This document shows, one piece after another, positions 25,610 to 34,560 of a DNA stretch of 64,000 nucleotides. The number at the start of each line of letters is the position of its first letter. The first letter of the stretch is position 1. The notes beneath the pieces were generated by a model. The model did no database searches, was not told the origin of the DNA, and saw only the letters and a list, made by a program, of their open reading frames with translations. A program made the translations under genes and the position numbers. This DNA comes from an uncultured Prevotella sp. (GTDB taxonomy: Bacteria; Bacteroidota; Bacteroidia; Bacteroidales; Bacteroidaceae), in assembly GCA_900554695.1 (NCBI GenBank), contig USHV01000003.1:54896-118895 (forward strand). The letters are read 5' to 3'.

Positions 25610-28522
25610 ATGAGAATGCGGTTTTTCTTTCTTCTCGGTTTTGTCATGGCCATACATATTGCCGCCATGGCGCAGATTTCATCCGGGCCTGAGATTTCGG
25701 ACGTGCGTACGACTATATATCCGGCAGTTTACAAGACGGAGGCGGCCGGACAGGCGCGTTGTGTGTGGATAAACATGAAGAGCAAAGGCGCGGCCACGGT
25801 GATGTGCACGCTGGGTAAGACTAATCAGAAGGTAAATCTGAACGATGGAGACAACCGTTTCAGCATCTGCATCCCGGAGGTGAAGAAGGCTACGAAGCTC
25901 ATGCTCACGGTGAAGAACGGCGACCGCGTGGTTGCAAAAAGCAAGGTTGAGGTGAGGCCTGCGCGCCATTGGCAGATGAATCTTGTGCAGCACACGCACA
26001 CCGATATAGGATACACACGCTCGCAGATGGAGATTCTGGCCGAGCATCTGAGATACATTGATTATGCGCTTGACTATTGCGACGCGACCGACAACTATCC
26101 TGACGCGGCGAAGTTCAGATGGACCTGTGAGGTGTCGTGGGCCGTGAGCGAATATCTGAAGACTCGTCCGGCGGAACAGGTAGAACGTCTGAAGCGCCGC
26201 GTGAAGGAAGGACGGATAGAGCTTGCGACGATGTTCCTCAACTTCGACGAGCTTCCCGACGAGCAGACTCTCGCTGCCTCGCTCGCTCCCGTGAAGCAGT
26301 TCCGCGACAACGGAATGCGTGCCGAGCTGGCCATGCAGGACGATGTGAACGGTATGGGATGGTGTTTCACGGAGTTCTTCAGCGACGCTGGCATAAAATA
26401 TGTGAACATGGGAACTCACGGCCACCGCGCCCTCATCTGCTTCGACATGCCCACCGTGTTCTGGTGGCAGTCGCCATCGGGCAAGAAGGTGCTGGCCTAT
26501 AGAGCCGAACATTACAATCAGGGCAACTTCTTCGGCATACACAACACCGACGATTTCGAGGGTTTCGAGACGCGGGTGCTCGAATATCTCGGCCAGCTTG
26601 AGGCGAAGGGATATCCTTACGACATCTGCGCCGCACAGCATTCGGGCTATTTCACAGACAACGCGCCGCCTTCAACAAAGAGCTGCGAGATGGTGAGACG
26701 ATGGAACGAGAAGTATGAATGGCCCAAGCTGCGCACGGCTGTGGCCACCGAGTTCATAAAAACCGTGGAGCAGCGCTATCCTGACAAGATAACCACGGTG
26801 CGCGGTGCATGGCCCGACTGGTGGACCGACGGATTCGCATCCGGAGCTCGCGAGGCGGCGATATCGCGCATTACCCACTCCAACATCATTGCCGCGCAGG
26901 GCGGACTGGCTATGGCCAAGGTGATGGGTGTGGCACTGCCGGACGGCGTGAACACCGATATTGCCGACGTGAATGAGGCCCTGCTCTTCTACGACGAGCA
27001 CACATTCGGCCACAGCGAAAGCGTGCGCAACCCCTACGGACTGGAGACATGGGAGCAGCGTTCGCTCAAACAGTCGTATGCATGGGAGGCTTACCGTCAC
27101 GCAGGACTGCTGGGCGAGACCACTATGGGACTTTTGCAGAGTCGTCTGGAGAAGGCCGCTGTGCCGTCGGTAGCGGTGTTCAACACGCTCGGATGGACCT
27201 ACAGCGGCCTGGCGAAGGTGTATATAGACCATCAGATACTGCCGCGCGACAAGGACTTCGAGATAACCGCGGCCGACGGAACGCCCATCGCCGCACAGGC
27301 GGGAGAGAGCCGCTCGGACGGCACATACTGGTATCTGTATGTCAGGGACGTGCCTGCCATGGGCTACAGCCGCTATTACATAAGGGTGAAGAACGCTCCG
27401 GCGAAGGTCTCTGCACCCGTGAAACGACTGTACAGCACGCATGTGGAGAACCGCTGGTACAGCATAGGATTCAACCCGGAGAGGGGAACCATATCCGCCA
27501 TGACCGACAAGGAGACCGGCCGCACGCTGCTCACACCGGACGCTGAGTGGCAGATGGGCGAGTTCATATATGAGACAGCCGACAGCCGTCACCCCATGGA
27601 GCAGTATCGTGCGCCGCAGTTCACGCGCCGGCGACCGGAGAAGATGACGTTCGAATGTTACGAGAAAGGCCCGGTATGGGACACCTATCGCTTCCGTGGC
27701 GAGACCGTTGCGGGACGTGACGCCGACAATCTGATGGTGGAATACCGCATATACAATGTGGAGAAAAAGATAGAAGTGGTCTATCGTCTGCGCAAGAAGG
27801 CAGTCACTGATCCTGAAGCCGTCTATGTGGCTTTTCCGTATCAGGTGCCCGACGGAAAGATTTTCCTTGACGTTCCGGGCGGAACCATCGAGGCGGGAGT
27901 GGATCAGATAAAAGGTTCTTCGAACGACTGGTACACCGTACAGAACTTCGCCGCTGCGCGCAACGACAGCATGCAGATCGTGATGGGCAGTCAGGAGATA
28001 CCGCTCATGCAGTTCGGCGCAATCAACACAGGCCGCTATCAGGCCGGCGCGACGCCGCAGAGCACGCAGATGTATTCGTGGCCGATGAACAATTATTGGG
28101 TGACCAACTTCAACGCCGATCAGATGGGAGAGATTCAGTGGAGCTATTTCATCACTTCCACAGCCGACACTTCAACCGAATACGCCACTCGTTTCGCATG
28201 GCAGAACCGCATCCCGTTCCTCACGCGGGTGCTTCAGGCCGATGCAGGTGCGTCTGACACGACGGAGAAGAGCGTGCAGGTGATGAGCGGCATGCCTTCG
28301 AATCTGCTGCTCGTGAACATGAAACCGGTGGACAACGAGAAGGCTGTCATCATGCAGCTCAGGGAAATAGGTGGCAAGGAAACGACTTTCAGCATTAAGT
28401 CGGACGTGATAGACATCACCGGAACAACCGTCTGCGACGTAACGGGAGAGCCTCTGCAGGGCAGTCAGAAGCCTGTGTTCAGTCCGTGGGAGAACAAGTT
28501 CATAAAACTGACGTGGCGCTGA
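25610..28522 (+). CDS. GH38 family alpha-mannosidase, secreted
   Basis: A 970-residue protein: signal peptide (1-22, MAIHIAAMAQ), N-terminal beta region, then the GH38 catalytic domain. The zinc-site motif HTHTDIGYT is at 128-136 and the nucleophile region AMQDDVNGMGW at 241-251. Further family blocks are FRWTCEVSWAVSEYL, GRIELATMFLNF, KYVNMGTHGHRA, FWWQSPSGKKVLAYR and YDEHTFGHSES (His of the metal site). The C-terminal beta sandwich (from about 520; SVAVFNTLGWTYSGLAKV, HVENRWYSIGFNPERGTISAM) is complete. GH38 enzymes are retaining alpha-mannosidases. Single gene, driven by a repeat-borne promoter, ending at a strong terminator; works with the neighbouring GH92 and GH47 on alpha-mannosides (inference). 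Confidence 0.9.
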   Translation: MRMRFFFLLGFVMAIHIAAMAQISSGPEISDVRTTIYPAVYKTEAAGQARCVWINMKSKGAATVMCTLGKTNQKVNLNDGDNRFSICIPEVKKATKLMLTVKNGDRVVAKSKVEVRPARHWQMNLVQHTHTDIGYTRSQMEILAEHLRYIDYALDYCDATDNYPDAAKFRWTCEVSWAVSEYLKTRPAEQVERLKRRVKEGRIELATMFLNFDELPDEQTLAASLAPVKQFRDNGMRAELAMQDDVNGMGWCFTEFFSDAGIKYVNMGTHGHRALICFDMPTVFWWQSPSGKKVLAYRAEHYNQGNFFGIHNTDDFEGFETRVLEYLGQLEAKGYPYDICAAQHSGYFTDNAPPSTKSCEMVRRWNEKYEWPKLRTAVATEFIKTVEQRYPDKITTVRGAWPDWWTDGFASGAREAAISRITHSNIIAAQGGLAMAKVMGVALPDGVNTDIADVNEALLFYDEHTFGHSESVRNPYGLETWEQRSLKQSYAWEAYRHAGLLGETTMGLLQSRLEKAAVPSVAVFNTLGWTYSGLAKVYIDHQILPRDKDFEITAADGTPIAAQAGESRSDGTYWYLYVRDVPAMGYSRYYIRVKNAPAKVSAPVKRLYSTHVENRWYSIGFNPERGTISAMTDKETGRTLLTPDAEWQMGEFIYETADSRHPMEQYRAPQFTRRRPEKMTFECYEKGPVWDTYRFRGETVAGRDADNLMVEYRIYNVEKKIEVVYRLRKKAVTDPEAVYVAFPYQVPDGKIFLDVPGGTIEAGVDQIKGSSNDWYTVQNFAAARNDSMQIVMGSQEIPLMQFGAINTGRYQAGATPQSTQMYSWPMNNYWVTNFNADQMGEIQWSYFITSTADTSTEYATRFAWQNRIPFLTRVLQADAGASDTTEKSVQVMSGMPSNLLLVNMKPVDNEKAVIMQLREIGGKETTFSIKSDVIDITGTTVCDVTGEPLQGSQKPVFSPWENKFIKLTWR

Positions 28523-28604
28523 CCGTGTGCCATCGGAATGCTGGACGGTTCAGGGCTTCCATGATTTTATGATATTAACGGACGCCAAAGAGCGGAGAAT
28601 AAGC

Positions 28605-28639
28605 AAATGGCTGTGTCGTAAACTACGGCACAGCCATTT
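28605..28639. terminator. Bidirectional terminator between GH38 and DUF1349 genes
   Basis: AAATGGCTGTG-T-CGT / ACG-G-CACAGCCATTT, a long stem with one mismatch, flanked by A-rich and T-rich sequence. It lies between two converging genes. Confidence 0.8.
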
Positions 28640-28714
28640 ATTGTAACATGAAACAACGTATTCCGCGGAATGTGAAGTGTGCTTACACAGACGTGGGGTA
28701 AGCTCCTCCGCACC

Positions 28715-29374
28715 TTATTCCGCGTTTTTCTTCAGCCATTCCAGACGGCGCATGTCGGGCAGATGCTTCACCTTGAAGTTCTCGAACGTCACGTCGAAAC
28801 CGTCGCCGTCGGGGCATGCAGCCATGAGTCCCACCATCACGGGAGTGTTGTCCTTGAGCCATGCGTTGCGCATGAGAGTGTAGTGAACGTCGTCGAACGA
28901 ATAGAACACCTCTACTGCGTCGAGGCGTCTTACGGCCTTAATCCATACATACGGTATGGCTTTGTCGAGCTCTATGACGCTCCAGTCGGATGTGTGGTGT
29001 GTCACAACGGCGCTGAGGTTGTATTTTCCGTCAACGTATTCTATGCCGGCCTTGATGTAGTTCTCGTGGTCTATGCGCAGCATTATGCCGGCCTGGTCGA
29101 AGCGCTGTTTGTATTTTCCGGTTATCTTGACCTTCACCTCGAACTCTCCTCCGTATGTAGTGTAATAGAAAGGAGCGTCGTCAACGGTGAATCCGTAGTG
29201 CGAGATGCGCCAGTAGTCGCTCTTAGGTGTGACTGACATGGTGAGCGCGTTGTTCTCTATTTTCCACTGTTCCGGTTCGTTGAACCACTGCATTTTCTCC
29301 AGTGTCTGTGCTGTTGCGTTGTGTGCTGCGAGGCTCATAAGCATTGCGATTGCAAGTTGTTTTATTGTTCTCAT
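28715..29374 (-). CDS. DUF1349 secreted lectin-like protein
   Basis: A 219-residue protein with a signal peptide (1-23, LAAHNATAQ) and a single concanavalin-like DUF1349 domain: WFNEPEQWKIENNALTMSV, DYWRISHYGFTVDDAPFYY, GEFEVKVKITGKYKQRFDQAGIMLRID, NYIKAGIEYVDGKYNLSAVVT and FEVTFENFKV-like end. Its yeast relatives are annotated as regulation of enolase protein 1; in bacteria the fold suggests carbohydrate binding or hydrolysis, unproven. It converges on GH38 and is divergent from the LuxR-type regulator. Confidence 0.82.
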   Translation of the reverse strand: MRTIKQLAIAMLMSLAAHNATAQTLEKMQWFNEPEQWKIENNALTMSVTPKSDYWRISHYGFTVDDAPFYYTTYGGEFEVKVKITGKYKQRFDQAGIMLRIDHENYIKAGIEYVDGKYNLSAVVTHHTSDWSVIELDKAIPYVWIKAVRRLDAVEVFYSFDDVHYTLMRNAWLKDNTPVMVGLMAACPDGDGFDVTFENFKVKHLPDMRRLEWLKKNAE

Positions 29375-29440
29375 TGTTTTTTAATTGTTTTATTATTATA
29401 CGCTTGTTGTTTGTTTTCAGATTAGTGGTGTCATCGTGTT

Positions 29441-29540
29441 TATGGTATGGATAAGATAGGATTGGGTTCTGCACAGCCGAAATTCAAAAAACGATGGTTT
29501 TTTATTTGTCATTGCTCTCACCTTTCACTATCTTTGTAAA
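29441..29540 (+). repeat. Hairpin-promoter repeat before the LuxR-type gene
   Basis: Full unit: GATAGGATTGGGTTC block, hairpin AAAAAAC-GATG-GTTTTTT (29486-29503), TTTG at 29505-29508, 20 bases, TATCTTTG at 29529-29536. A decayed -7 box (TATGGTAT, 29441) lies exactly 88 bp upstream, so a second unit once preceded it. The hairpin touches the -33 box. Confidence 0.85.
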
Positions 29541-29666
29541 TGCAACGGGTCGCGGATGATAGCGTCAGGCTATGCCCATACCTTTTTCATTACATATTTC
29601 CGATGCAAAGATATGTATGCTCCGCAACACCTGCAATGCTCATTAATAACCATTTTACGGCAGGAA

Positions 29667-30422
29667 ATGAAACTTAAAGACAAACTGAGCCGTGTGCTCG
29701 CAGGGCAGGATTTCGACGGTCAGGCGTTCCATCGCGACGAGCTGGAGCGTTATAAGGCCGCGGCGCTGTGCTATGCCATGGCTGAGAATGCGGTGGCGGT
29801 GCTGAGCGATATGCGCACCAACACTAGCTACATATACTACGGTGGATATGCGCGGGTGCTCGGACTCGACCGTAAAGGTGCGCACGACGAGGTGTGTTCC
29901 ATCTGGGAGGAGGAGATACTCAAGCGCATACATCCCGACGATCTCGCCGACAAGTATCTGCAGGAACTGCGCTTCTTCCGCTTCATAAAGCGTCGTCCGC
30001 AAAGCCGCAGGGGCGACTATCATCTCATAACGACGCTGCGCATGAAGTCGGCAGGAGGAAGCTACATCAGGGCGGTGCACCGTATGTTCTACGTGTCGGC
30101 CTCGTCGTCGGACGGACTGTGGCTTGCCATGTGTCTGTACGGACCGCTGCCAGAGGGCATGCAATGGCGCACGACGATAGTGAACACGATGGACGGCAGT
30201 GTGACTGAGCTGAACAACGACGACGACCGCAACATTCTGAGCGAGCGCGAGAAGCAGACGCTGCGCCTGATAGACAGCGGAATGATGAGCAAGGACATAG
30301 CCGCGGCCATGTCGATAAGCATCAACACGGTGAGCCGCCACCGTCAGGACATACTCCGCAAGCTGCAGGTGAGAAACTCGATTGAGGCGTGTCGCATGGC
30401 GCGCCAGCTGGGATTGATATGA
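29667..30422 (+). CDS. LuxR-type transcriptional regulator with PAS-like N-terminus
   Basis: 251 residues from ATG 29667 (MKLKDKLSRVL), chosen over the upstream ATG at 29556 because that extension has no domain and lies next to the promoter; CAGGAA just precedes the start. The N-terminal region (about 40-170) is PAS-like (YIYYGGYARVLGLD, LKRIHPDDLADKYLQELRFFRFI, SYIRAVHRMFYV). The C-terminal LuxR HTH is at about 190-251 (LSEREKQTLRLIDSGMMSKDIAAAMSISINTVSRH...). No receiver domain, so it probably senses a ligand or partner directly. Targets unknown; the divergent DUF1349 gene is the nearest candidate. Confidence 0.83.
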   Translation: MKLKDKLSRVLAGQDFDGQAFHRDELERYKAAALCYAMAENAVAVLSDMRTNTSYIYYGGYARVLGLDRKGAHDEVCSIWEEEILKRIHPDDLADKYLQELRFFRFIKRRPQSRRGDYHLITTLRMKSAGGSYIRAVHRMFYVSASSSDGLWLAMCLYGPLPEGMQWRTTIVNTMDGSVTELNNDDDRNILSEREKQTLRLIDSGMMSKDIAAAMSISINTVSRHRQDILRKLQVRNSIEACRMARQLGLI

Positions 30423-31107
30423 CGCATGGTGTTGCGCGGGTGTCGGTCTTGCTGCATCGCGTTGTTCTCATCATTTATTTATGCTGCTGTTTACGGCTAT
30501 TCCGCATTATGACGGGCGGATGACCGAAAAGCCGTAAACGGTCCGTAACTGCATAAATATTCATTTTTGACAGTAAAAAATCTTGACAAAAATTTTTTTC
30601 AAAATAGAAAACGGCGAGGCGCAAAAAACTATGTTTTGATGTAAGACGGTATGAAGAACAACTCTGCTTTTTCTTCGTTACAGAGGGGTATATGAAGTAT
30701 CGCCTTGCGGAAGAGCCTTTTCAGGCCCATGAAACGCGCATTATTAGGGCATGAAATGAACCATATCACGCCCTGATATGGGCTTAATCGCATGCTCAAA
30801 TGGGCCGTTTCGCAGGCCGTCGGTGGGCGTATTGCTCCGCGGTTTTGCGCAAACGGCTGTGTGTCAACGTCTTGCGTAAAGTCTCTGAGAATCGCGTATT
30901 TGCGTCCGAGGAGGCGGTTGCTCGAAAAAATCGCCGTATTTTCGGGTTACGCTGTATATTTATTCATTTCCAAGATTCAGATTCTGCATAAATATACAGA
31001 ATCATTCTTGTGCTTCATAACGCATTCTCGTATGCAATGGCAGCCATCCTTCAGACAGCTGTTTTCATGTTCCGTGGCACGCTCTGACGGCTCCTGCGTC
31101 AGGCGGC
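30423..31107. other. Convergent intergenic region with array C
   Basis: Holds the inverted repeat GTTTACGGCT (30489-30498) / AGCCGTAAAC (30530-30539), a TCTTGACAAAA stretch near 30582 as in the array-B region, array C, CGCGTATTTGCG at 30893-30904 (shared with the array-B tail), and a small hairpin ATTCTG...CAGAAT near 30980. No gene seen. Confidence 0.5.
30706..30815. repeat. 22-bp phased array C (5 units)
   Basis: Units begin at 30706, 30728, 30750, 30772 and 30794 with no indels. They are more diverged than in other arrays (for example catGAAAcgcgcatTATtaggg), but the GAAA/GATA and TTTC/TATC positions hold. Confidence 0.8.
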
Positions 31108-32061
31108 CTATGCCTTGTTGCCGTCCGCAGGCTTGTCGCTGTCGGCCTCTCTGATGATGTATGGCGGACGGCGTTTGGTCTCGTTGAACACACGTCCGAG
31201 GTATTCGCCTATGATGCCGAGCGAGAGCAGCTGCATGCCTCCGAGGAAAAGAATGACTATGATGAGCGTGGGATAGCCCTGCACGGGGTCGCCCACGGCG
31301 ATGGTTTTCACGAGGACGTAGCACATGTAGATGAATGCCACGAACGAAACGAGTATGCCCACCCATGTCGAAATGCGCAGCGGTGCGGTGGTGTATGATG
31401 TTATGCCTTCCACGGCGAGGTCGAAAAGGCGCATGTAGTTGAACGAGGAACGGCCTTTGGTACGGTCGCCCTGGTCGAACATTATCTTCTTTTTTCTGAA
31501 CCCTATCCAGCAGTACAGACCCTTGGTGTAGCGTTGTGTTTCGCGCAGACGTTTCATAGAGTCTATGCATTTGCGGTCGAGCAGCCGGAAATCTCCCACG
31601 TTTGGCAGTATCTCTATCTTGGCCATGCGTTGCAGCATGCGGTAGTAGAGCAGCGACAGTCGGCGCCGCAGCCAGCTCTCCCGTCCACGGTCGCGGCGTT
31701 CGGCGTACACATCGTCGAAGCCTTCTTCCCAGTGACGGAGCATCTCGGGGATGAGCGATGGCGGGTGTTGCAGGTCGGCGTCCATGATGATGGCACAGTC
31801 TCCGCCGGCGCGATCGAACCCTGCGAGCATGGCACTCTCCTTTCCGAAGTTGCGGGATAGGCTTATGTATTTCATGCGTCTGTCGGTGCGGTTTATGCGT
31901 TTTATCTCGCTGAGCGTGCCATCGCAGCTTCCGTCGTCTATCATGATGACCTCCCACTCATACTGAGCGTTCTGCGCGAATAGCGTGCGCAGTGCTTCGT
32001 CGAGTCTGGCTATGTTGTCCTGCTCGTTGAAGCAGGGTATTATTATCGAGACTTTCTTCAT
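31108..32061 (-). CDS. GT2 polyisoprenyl-phosphate glycosyltransferase, GtrB/DPM-like
   Basis: 317 residues from ATG 32061, which overlaps the upstream gene's stop (ATGA). The GT-A domain shows VSIIIPCFNEQDNI at 4-17, the nucleotide-binding MIDDGSCDGT at 40-49 and DADLQHPP at about 94-101. Two transmembrane helices follow at about 225-248 and 262-285, then a basic tail. This is the GtrB / undecaprenyl-phosphate sugar transferase layout: it loads a sugar from a nucleotide donor onto the lipid carrier on the inner face of the membrane. The co-translated polytopic protein upstream may use that lipid-linked sugar (inference). Confidence 0.88.
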   Translation of the reverse strand: MKKVSIIIPCFNEQDNIARLDEALRTLFAQNAQYEWEVIMIDDGSCDGTLSEIKRINRTDRRMKYISLSRNFGKESAMLAGFDRAGGDCAIIMDADLQHPPSLIPEMLRHWEEGFDDVYAERRDRGRESWLRRRLSLLYYRMLQRMAKIEILPNVGDFRLLDRKCIDSMKRLRETQRYTKGLYCWIGFRKKKIMFDQGDRTKGRSSFNYMRLFDLAVEGITSYTTAPLRISTWVGILVSFVAFIYMCYVLVKTIAVGDPVQGYPTLIIVILFLGGMQLLSLGIIGEYLGRVFNETKRRPPYIIREADSDKPADGNKA

Positions 32062-33485
32062 CTGTTCTCCTTTCTCATTATGCTTACGCTGCTCTTGTCT
32101 ATCAGCCACACACAGTCAAATTTGCCCGTATCCAGCACGCGGCGTGCTATGGTGCGTGCCTCATGGGCGTGGTCGCGCGGTATGATGGTGTCTTCGGCAT
32201 GCAGCGGCCATTTGTATTGCGTCTCGTGAGCCACGGCTGCTGCCTGCGCTCCGAAGGCATCCTGTGGCAGCACACAGAACGATGAGAACTTCTTCTGGTC
32301 GTCGTCTGTTATGACACAGTAGGCATTTCTCACTGGTTTTCCGGCCAGACGTATGGCTTCGCGCGCCATATCGCGTCCCACAGCCGCTGTGGTATATGCC
32401 TTGTACCAATGGTGAATGTCGGTTATGAGAGCCGCTGCCACATACATGGCGAAGGCCGTGCGGAGCAGTGACGGGTGGTGGCGCTTGGTGTGGTCTGTCA
32501 CGAATGCCACGAGCAAGGCCGACATGCCGAGGCCGGCATAGGTGTTCATCACGCTCAGACTGATGAGCAGATGGGGCGACATGACGATGATGATGCACAC
32601 CGCCAGGCCTGTAAAGCGGCGCGTGAGCCACAGACGCGGACTGCGCACGAACATCATATAGACGAACGGCAGCGACAGAACGAGCGTAAGGGCGGCCAGA
32701 GGCAGACAGCGCGATGCGGCGTGGACAATGCTCACATAGTCGGCTGCCACCCACGTGTAGCCGACGAATATGGCTATCTCCTTTATCTTTTTGGCCAGAA
32801 GGAATGTGTGGTAGTCGGGGTTATAATATTCGGTGCTTGGCAGCGCTATCCTTATGCAGCCGTATGCCACGGCTATAGCCACGCCGAAAAGCAGGTGGCG
32901 CGACGCACTGCGCATGCTCTCCCTGTCGAACGCGAAGGCCAGTACGGGTGGCACTACGGCCCATGCAATGCCGTTGTCCTTGGACAGTGCGGCGAGCATA
33001 ACGCACGCAGCCCATGCGGCATATCGTCCCCTGCCCTTCACCGACAGATAGAACCACACTGCTGCCATGCCCCACATCTGGGAGTAGGTCTGGTTGAGTG
33101 AGTCGCAGCTTAACACCGTTCCGAGCATGCACGGCGATATCCAGAAGAATATGGTGGCCACAAACTGTGCCGCACGACCGAAGCCCAGAAGTTGCGATAG
33201 CTTCATCACCAGTATGGCACCGAGCAGATGGCCGAAGACGATGCACACATGGTTGAGTGCCGGAAAGAGCTGCGGAGCGGCGCCTACAACATAGCCCATC
33301 AAGGCGTCGAACGGTCGCCACACACTGCCGTAGGGCAGAAAGAACTTGGCCCAGTCGGCATCAAAGTTGGGCGACGACAGCGTACTCCAGTCGTCGTACG
33401 ACGGATATATGCCGACGACGGCCCAGAGGACGAACGGCAGACTGATGAGAATGTATGTCAGGGGCGATTTCTTGTCTATCTTCAT
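32058..33485 (-). CDS. Polytopic membrane protein, GT-C-like glycosyltransferase candidate
   Basis: 475 residues with about ten or eleven transmembrane helices and a short C-terminal soluble region (about 395-475). An acidic YPSYDDW motif lies in the first periplasmic loop, where GT-C enzymes place catalytic Asp residues. I do not recognise a named family. It is translationally coupled (4-bp overlap) to the lipid-linked glucosyltransferase, the arrangement of O-antigen modification pairs such as GtrB with a GtrC-type transferase. The likely role is transfer of a sugar from the lipid carrier to LPS or another surface glycan (inference). Confidence 0.6.
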   Translation of the reverse strand: MKIDKKSPLTYILISLPFVLWAVVGIYPSYDDWSTLSSPNFDADWAKFFLPYGSVWRPFDALMGYVVGAAPQLFPALNHVCIVFGHLLGAILVMKLSQLLGFGRAAQFVATIFFWISPCMLGTVLSCDSLNQTYSQMWGMAAVWFYLSVKGRGRYAAWAACVMLAALSKDNGIAWAVVPPVLAFAFDRESMRSASRHLLFGVAIAVAYGCIRIALPSTEYYNPDYHTFLLAKKIKEIAIFVGYTWVAADYVSIVHAASRCLPLAALTLVLSLPFVYMMFVRSPRLWLTRRFTGLAVCIIIVMSPHLLISLSVMNTYAGLGMSALLVAFVTDHTKRHHPSLLRTAFAMYVAAALITDIHHWYKAYTTAAVGRDMAREAIRLAGKPVRNAYCVITDDDQKKFSSFCVLPQDAFGAQAAAVAHETQYKWPLHAEDTIIPRDHAHEARTIARRVLDTGKFDCVWLIDKSSVSIMRKENR

Positions 33486-33539
33486 TATTGTGTTTTATGT
33501 ATGTTGTTTTATGTGTGATGTTTTACTGTCTGGCATGTA

Positions 33540-34547
33540 TTACATTCCGAGCGCTACGGTCATCCACCTGCACGACGTTCTGTCGCTGTGGGCTTTCACC
33601 CATCTGTATGCCAGCAGAGGCAAGTAGAGGCCGGAGAAGAAGGCCAGAGCGGTGGTGACGTGCCACGTGATGCCGGGTACCATAGATATGAGAATCTGCT
33701 GTGAGGCAACCTGCGGAAACCATGAGAGCAGGTATATTGTGTATGACGCTCCTTCGAGATGGTCGAGAAAATGCAGTCCGTGGGCTGTGTAGAGATGTGC
33801 CAGAGCCATGCTCATCAGTGTGCCGTTGAGTGCCGACAACAGAAAGCGTATGCTCGTGTCGGGTGCATACATCAGGGCTACGGATATGGCGAATGTGACT
33901 GTTGCAGTGGACGCGGCGTGGCGGCCTACGATGAGTTCAAGCCTGTGTTTGCAGAACATGTAACCTGCTGCAAAGAATATGATGTTGTAGATGGCGCAGT
34001 TCAGTCCTAGCAGTGCTATGTCTGGGGTGGCTAGATTTACTATTATAAGAGACGTGAAAAGCAGAATGTCGTTCACCTTCACCTTTGTTTTAGCGGCAAG
34101 CATGGCGAAGCAGAATATGAGGAAGAGTGACGGCAGAAACCAGAAAAATCCTATGACGTTGGTCTGAGGATAAAGCAGCATGCTGAGATAGCTCCATGCT
34201 GATATGTCGACAGGCCGGAGCGCAATGGCCGACATCATGGCTTTGGGAAAGAAGACGACGCTCGATATGATGACATAAGGCACGAGCAGGCGTTTCACTT
34301 TTCTGGTGATGAATCCTTTGTCGCCGAATGCAGGCATGTCGGCGAGCTGTCTGCCGTTGCGGTCGTTGCTGTATCTGAGCAGGTAGCCCGATATGAAGAA
34401 AAACAGCGGCATGTGGAACGAATAGAGCCATTGGCATACGGCAGGCACGTGGCCGGCATGTCCGAGCTGGTAGGTGGAGTGTCCGAGCACCACGAGTATG
34501 ATGCCGAACGTCTGCATGAAGGATATCAGTCTGTTTCTGTTCTGCAT
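33540..34547 (-). CDS. Acyltransferase family 3 membrane protein
   Basis: 335 residues with about ten transmembrane helices and the acyltransferase-3 signature: catalytic-type His in IILVVLGHSTYQ (about residue 22) and SFHMPLFFFISGYLL (43-57) with the second conserved His and the FxSGY block. Such proteins acetylate or otherwise acylate surface polysaccharides and LPS in the inner membrane. It lies 13 bp after porZ and 54 bp before the GT-C-like gene, so it probably belongs to one envelope-glycan operon. Confidence 0.85.
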   Translation of the reverse strand: MQNRNRLISFMQTFGIILVVLGHSTYQLGHAGHVPAVCQWLYSFHMPLFFFISGYLLRYSNDRNGRQLADMPAFGDKGFITRKVKRLLVPYVIISSVVFFPKAMMSAIALRPVDISAWSYLSMLLYPQTNVIGFFWFLPSLFLIFCFAMLAAKTKVKVNDILLFTSLIIVNLATPDIALLGLNCAIYNIIFFAAGYMFCKHRLELIVGRHAASTATVTFAISVALMYAPDTSIRFLLSALNGTLMSMALAHLYTAHGLHFLDHLEGASYTIYLLSWFPQVASQQILISMVPGITWHVTTALAFFSGLYLPLLAYRWVKAHSDRTSCRWMTVALGM

Positions 34548-34560
34548 GGGTCTGTGTATG

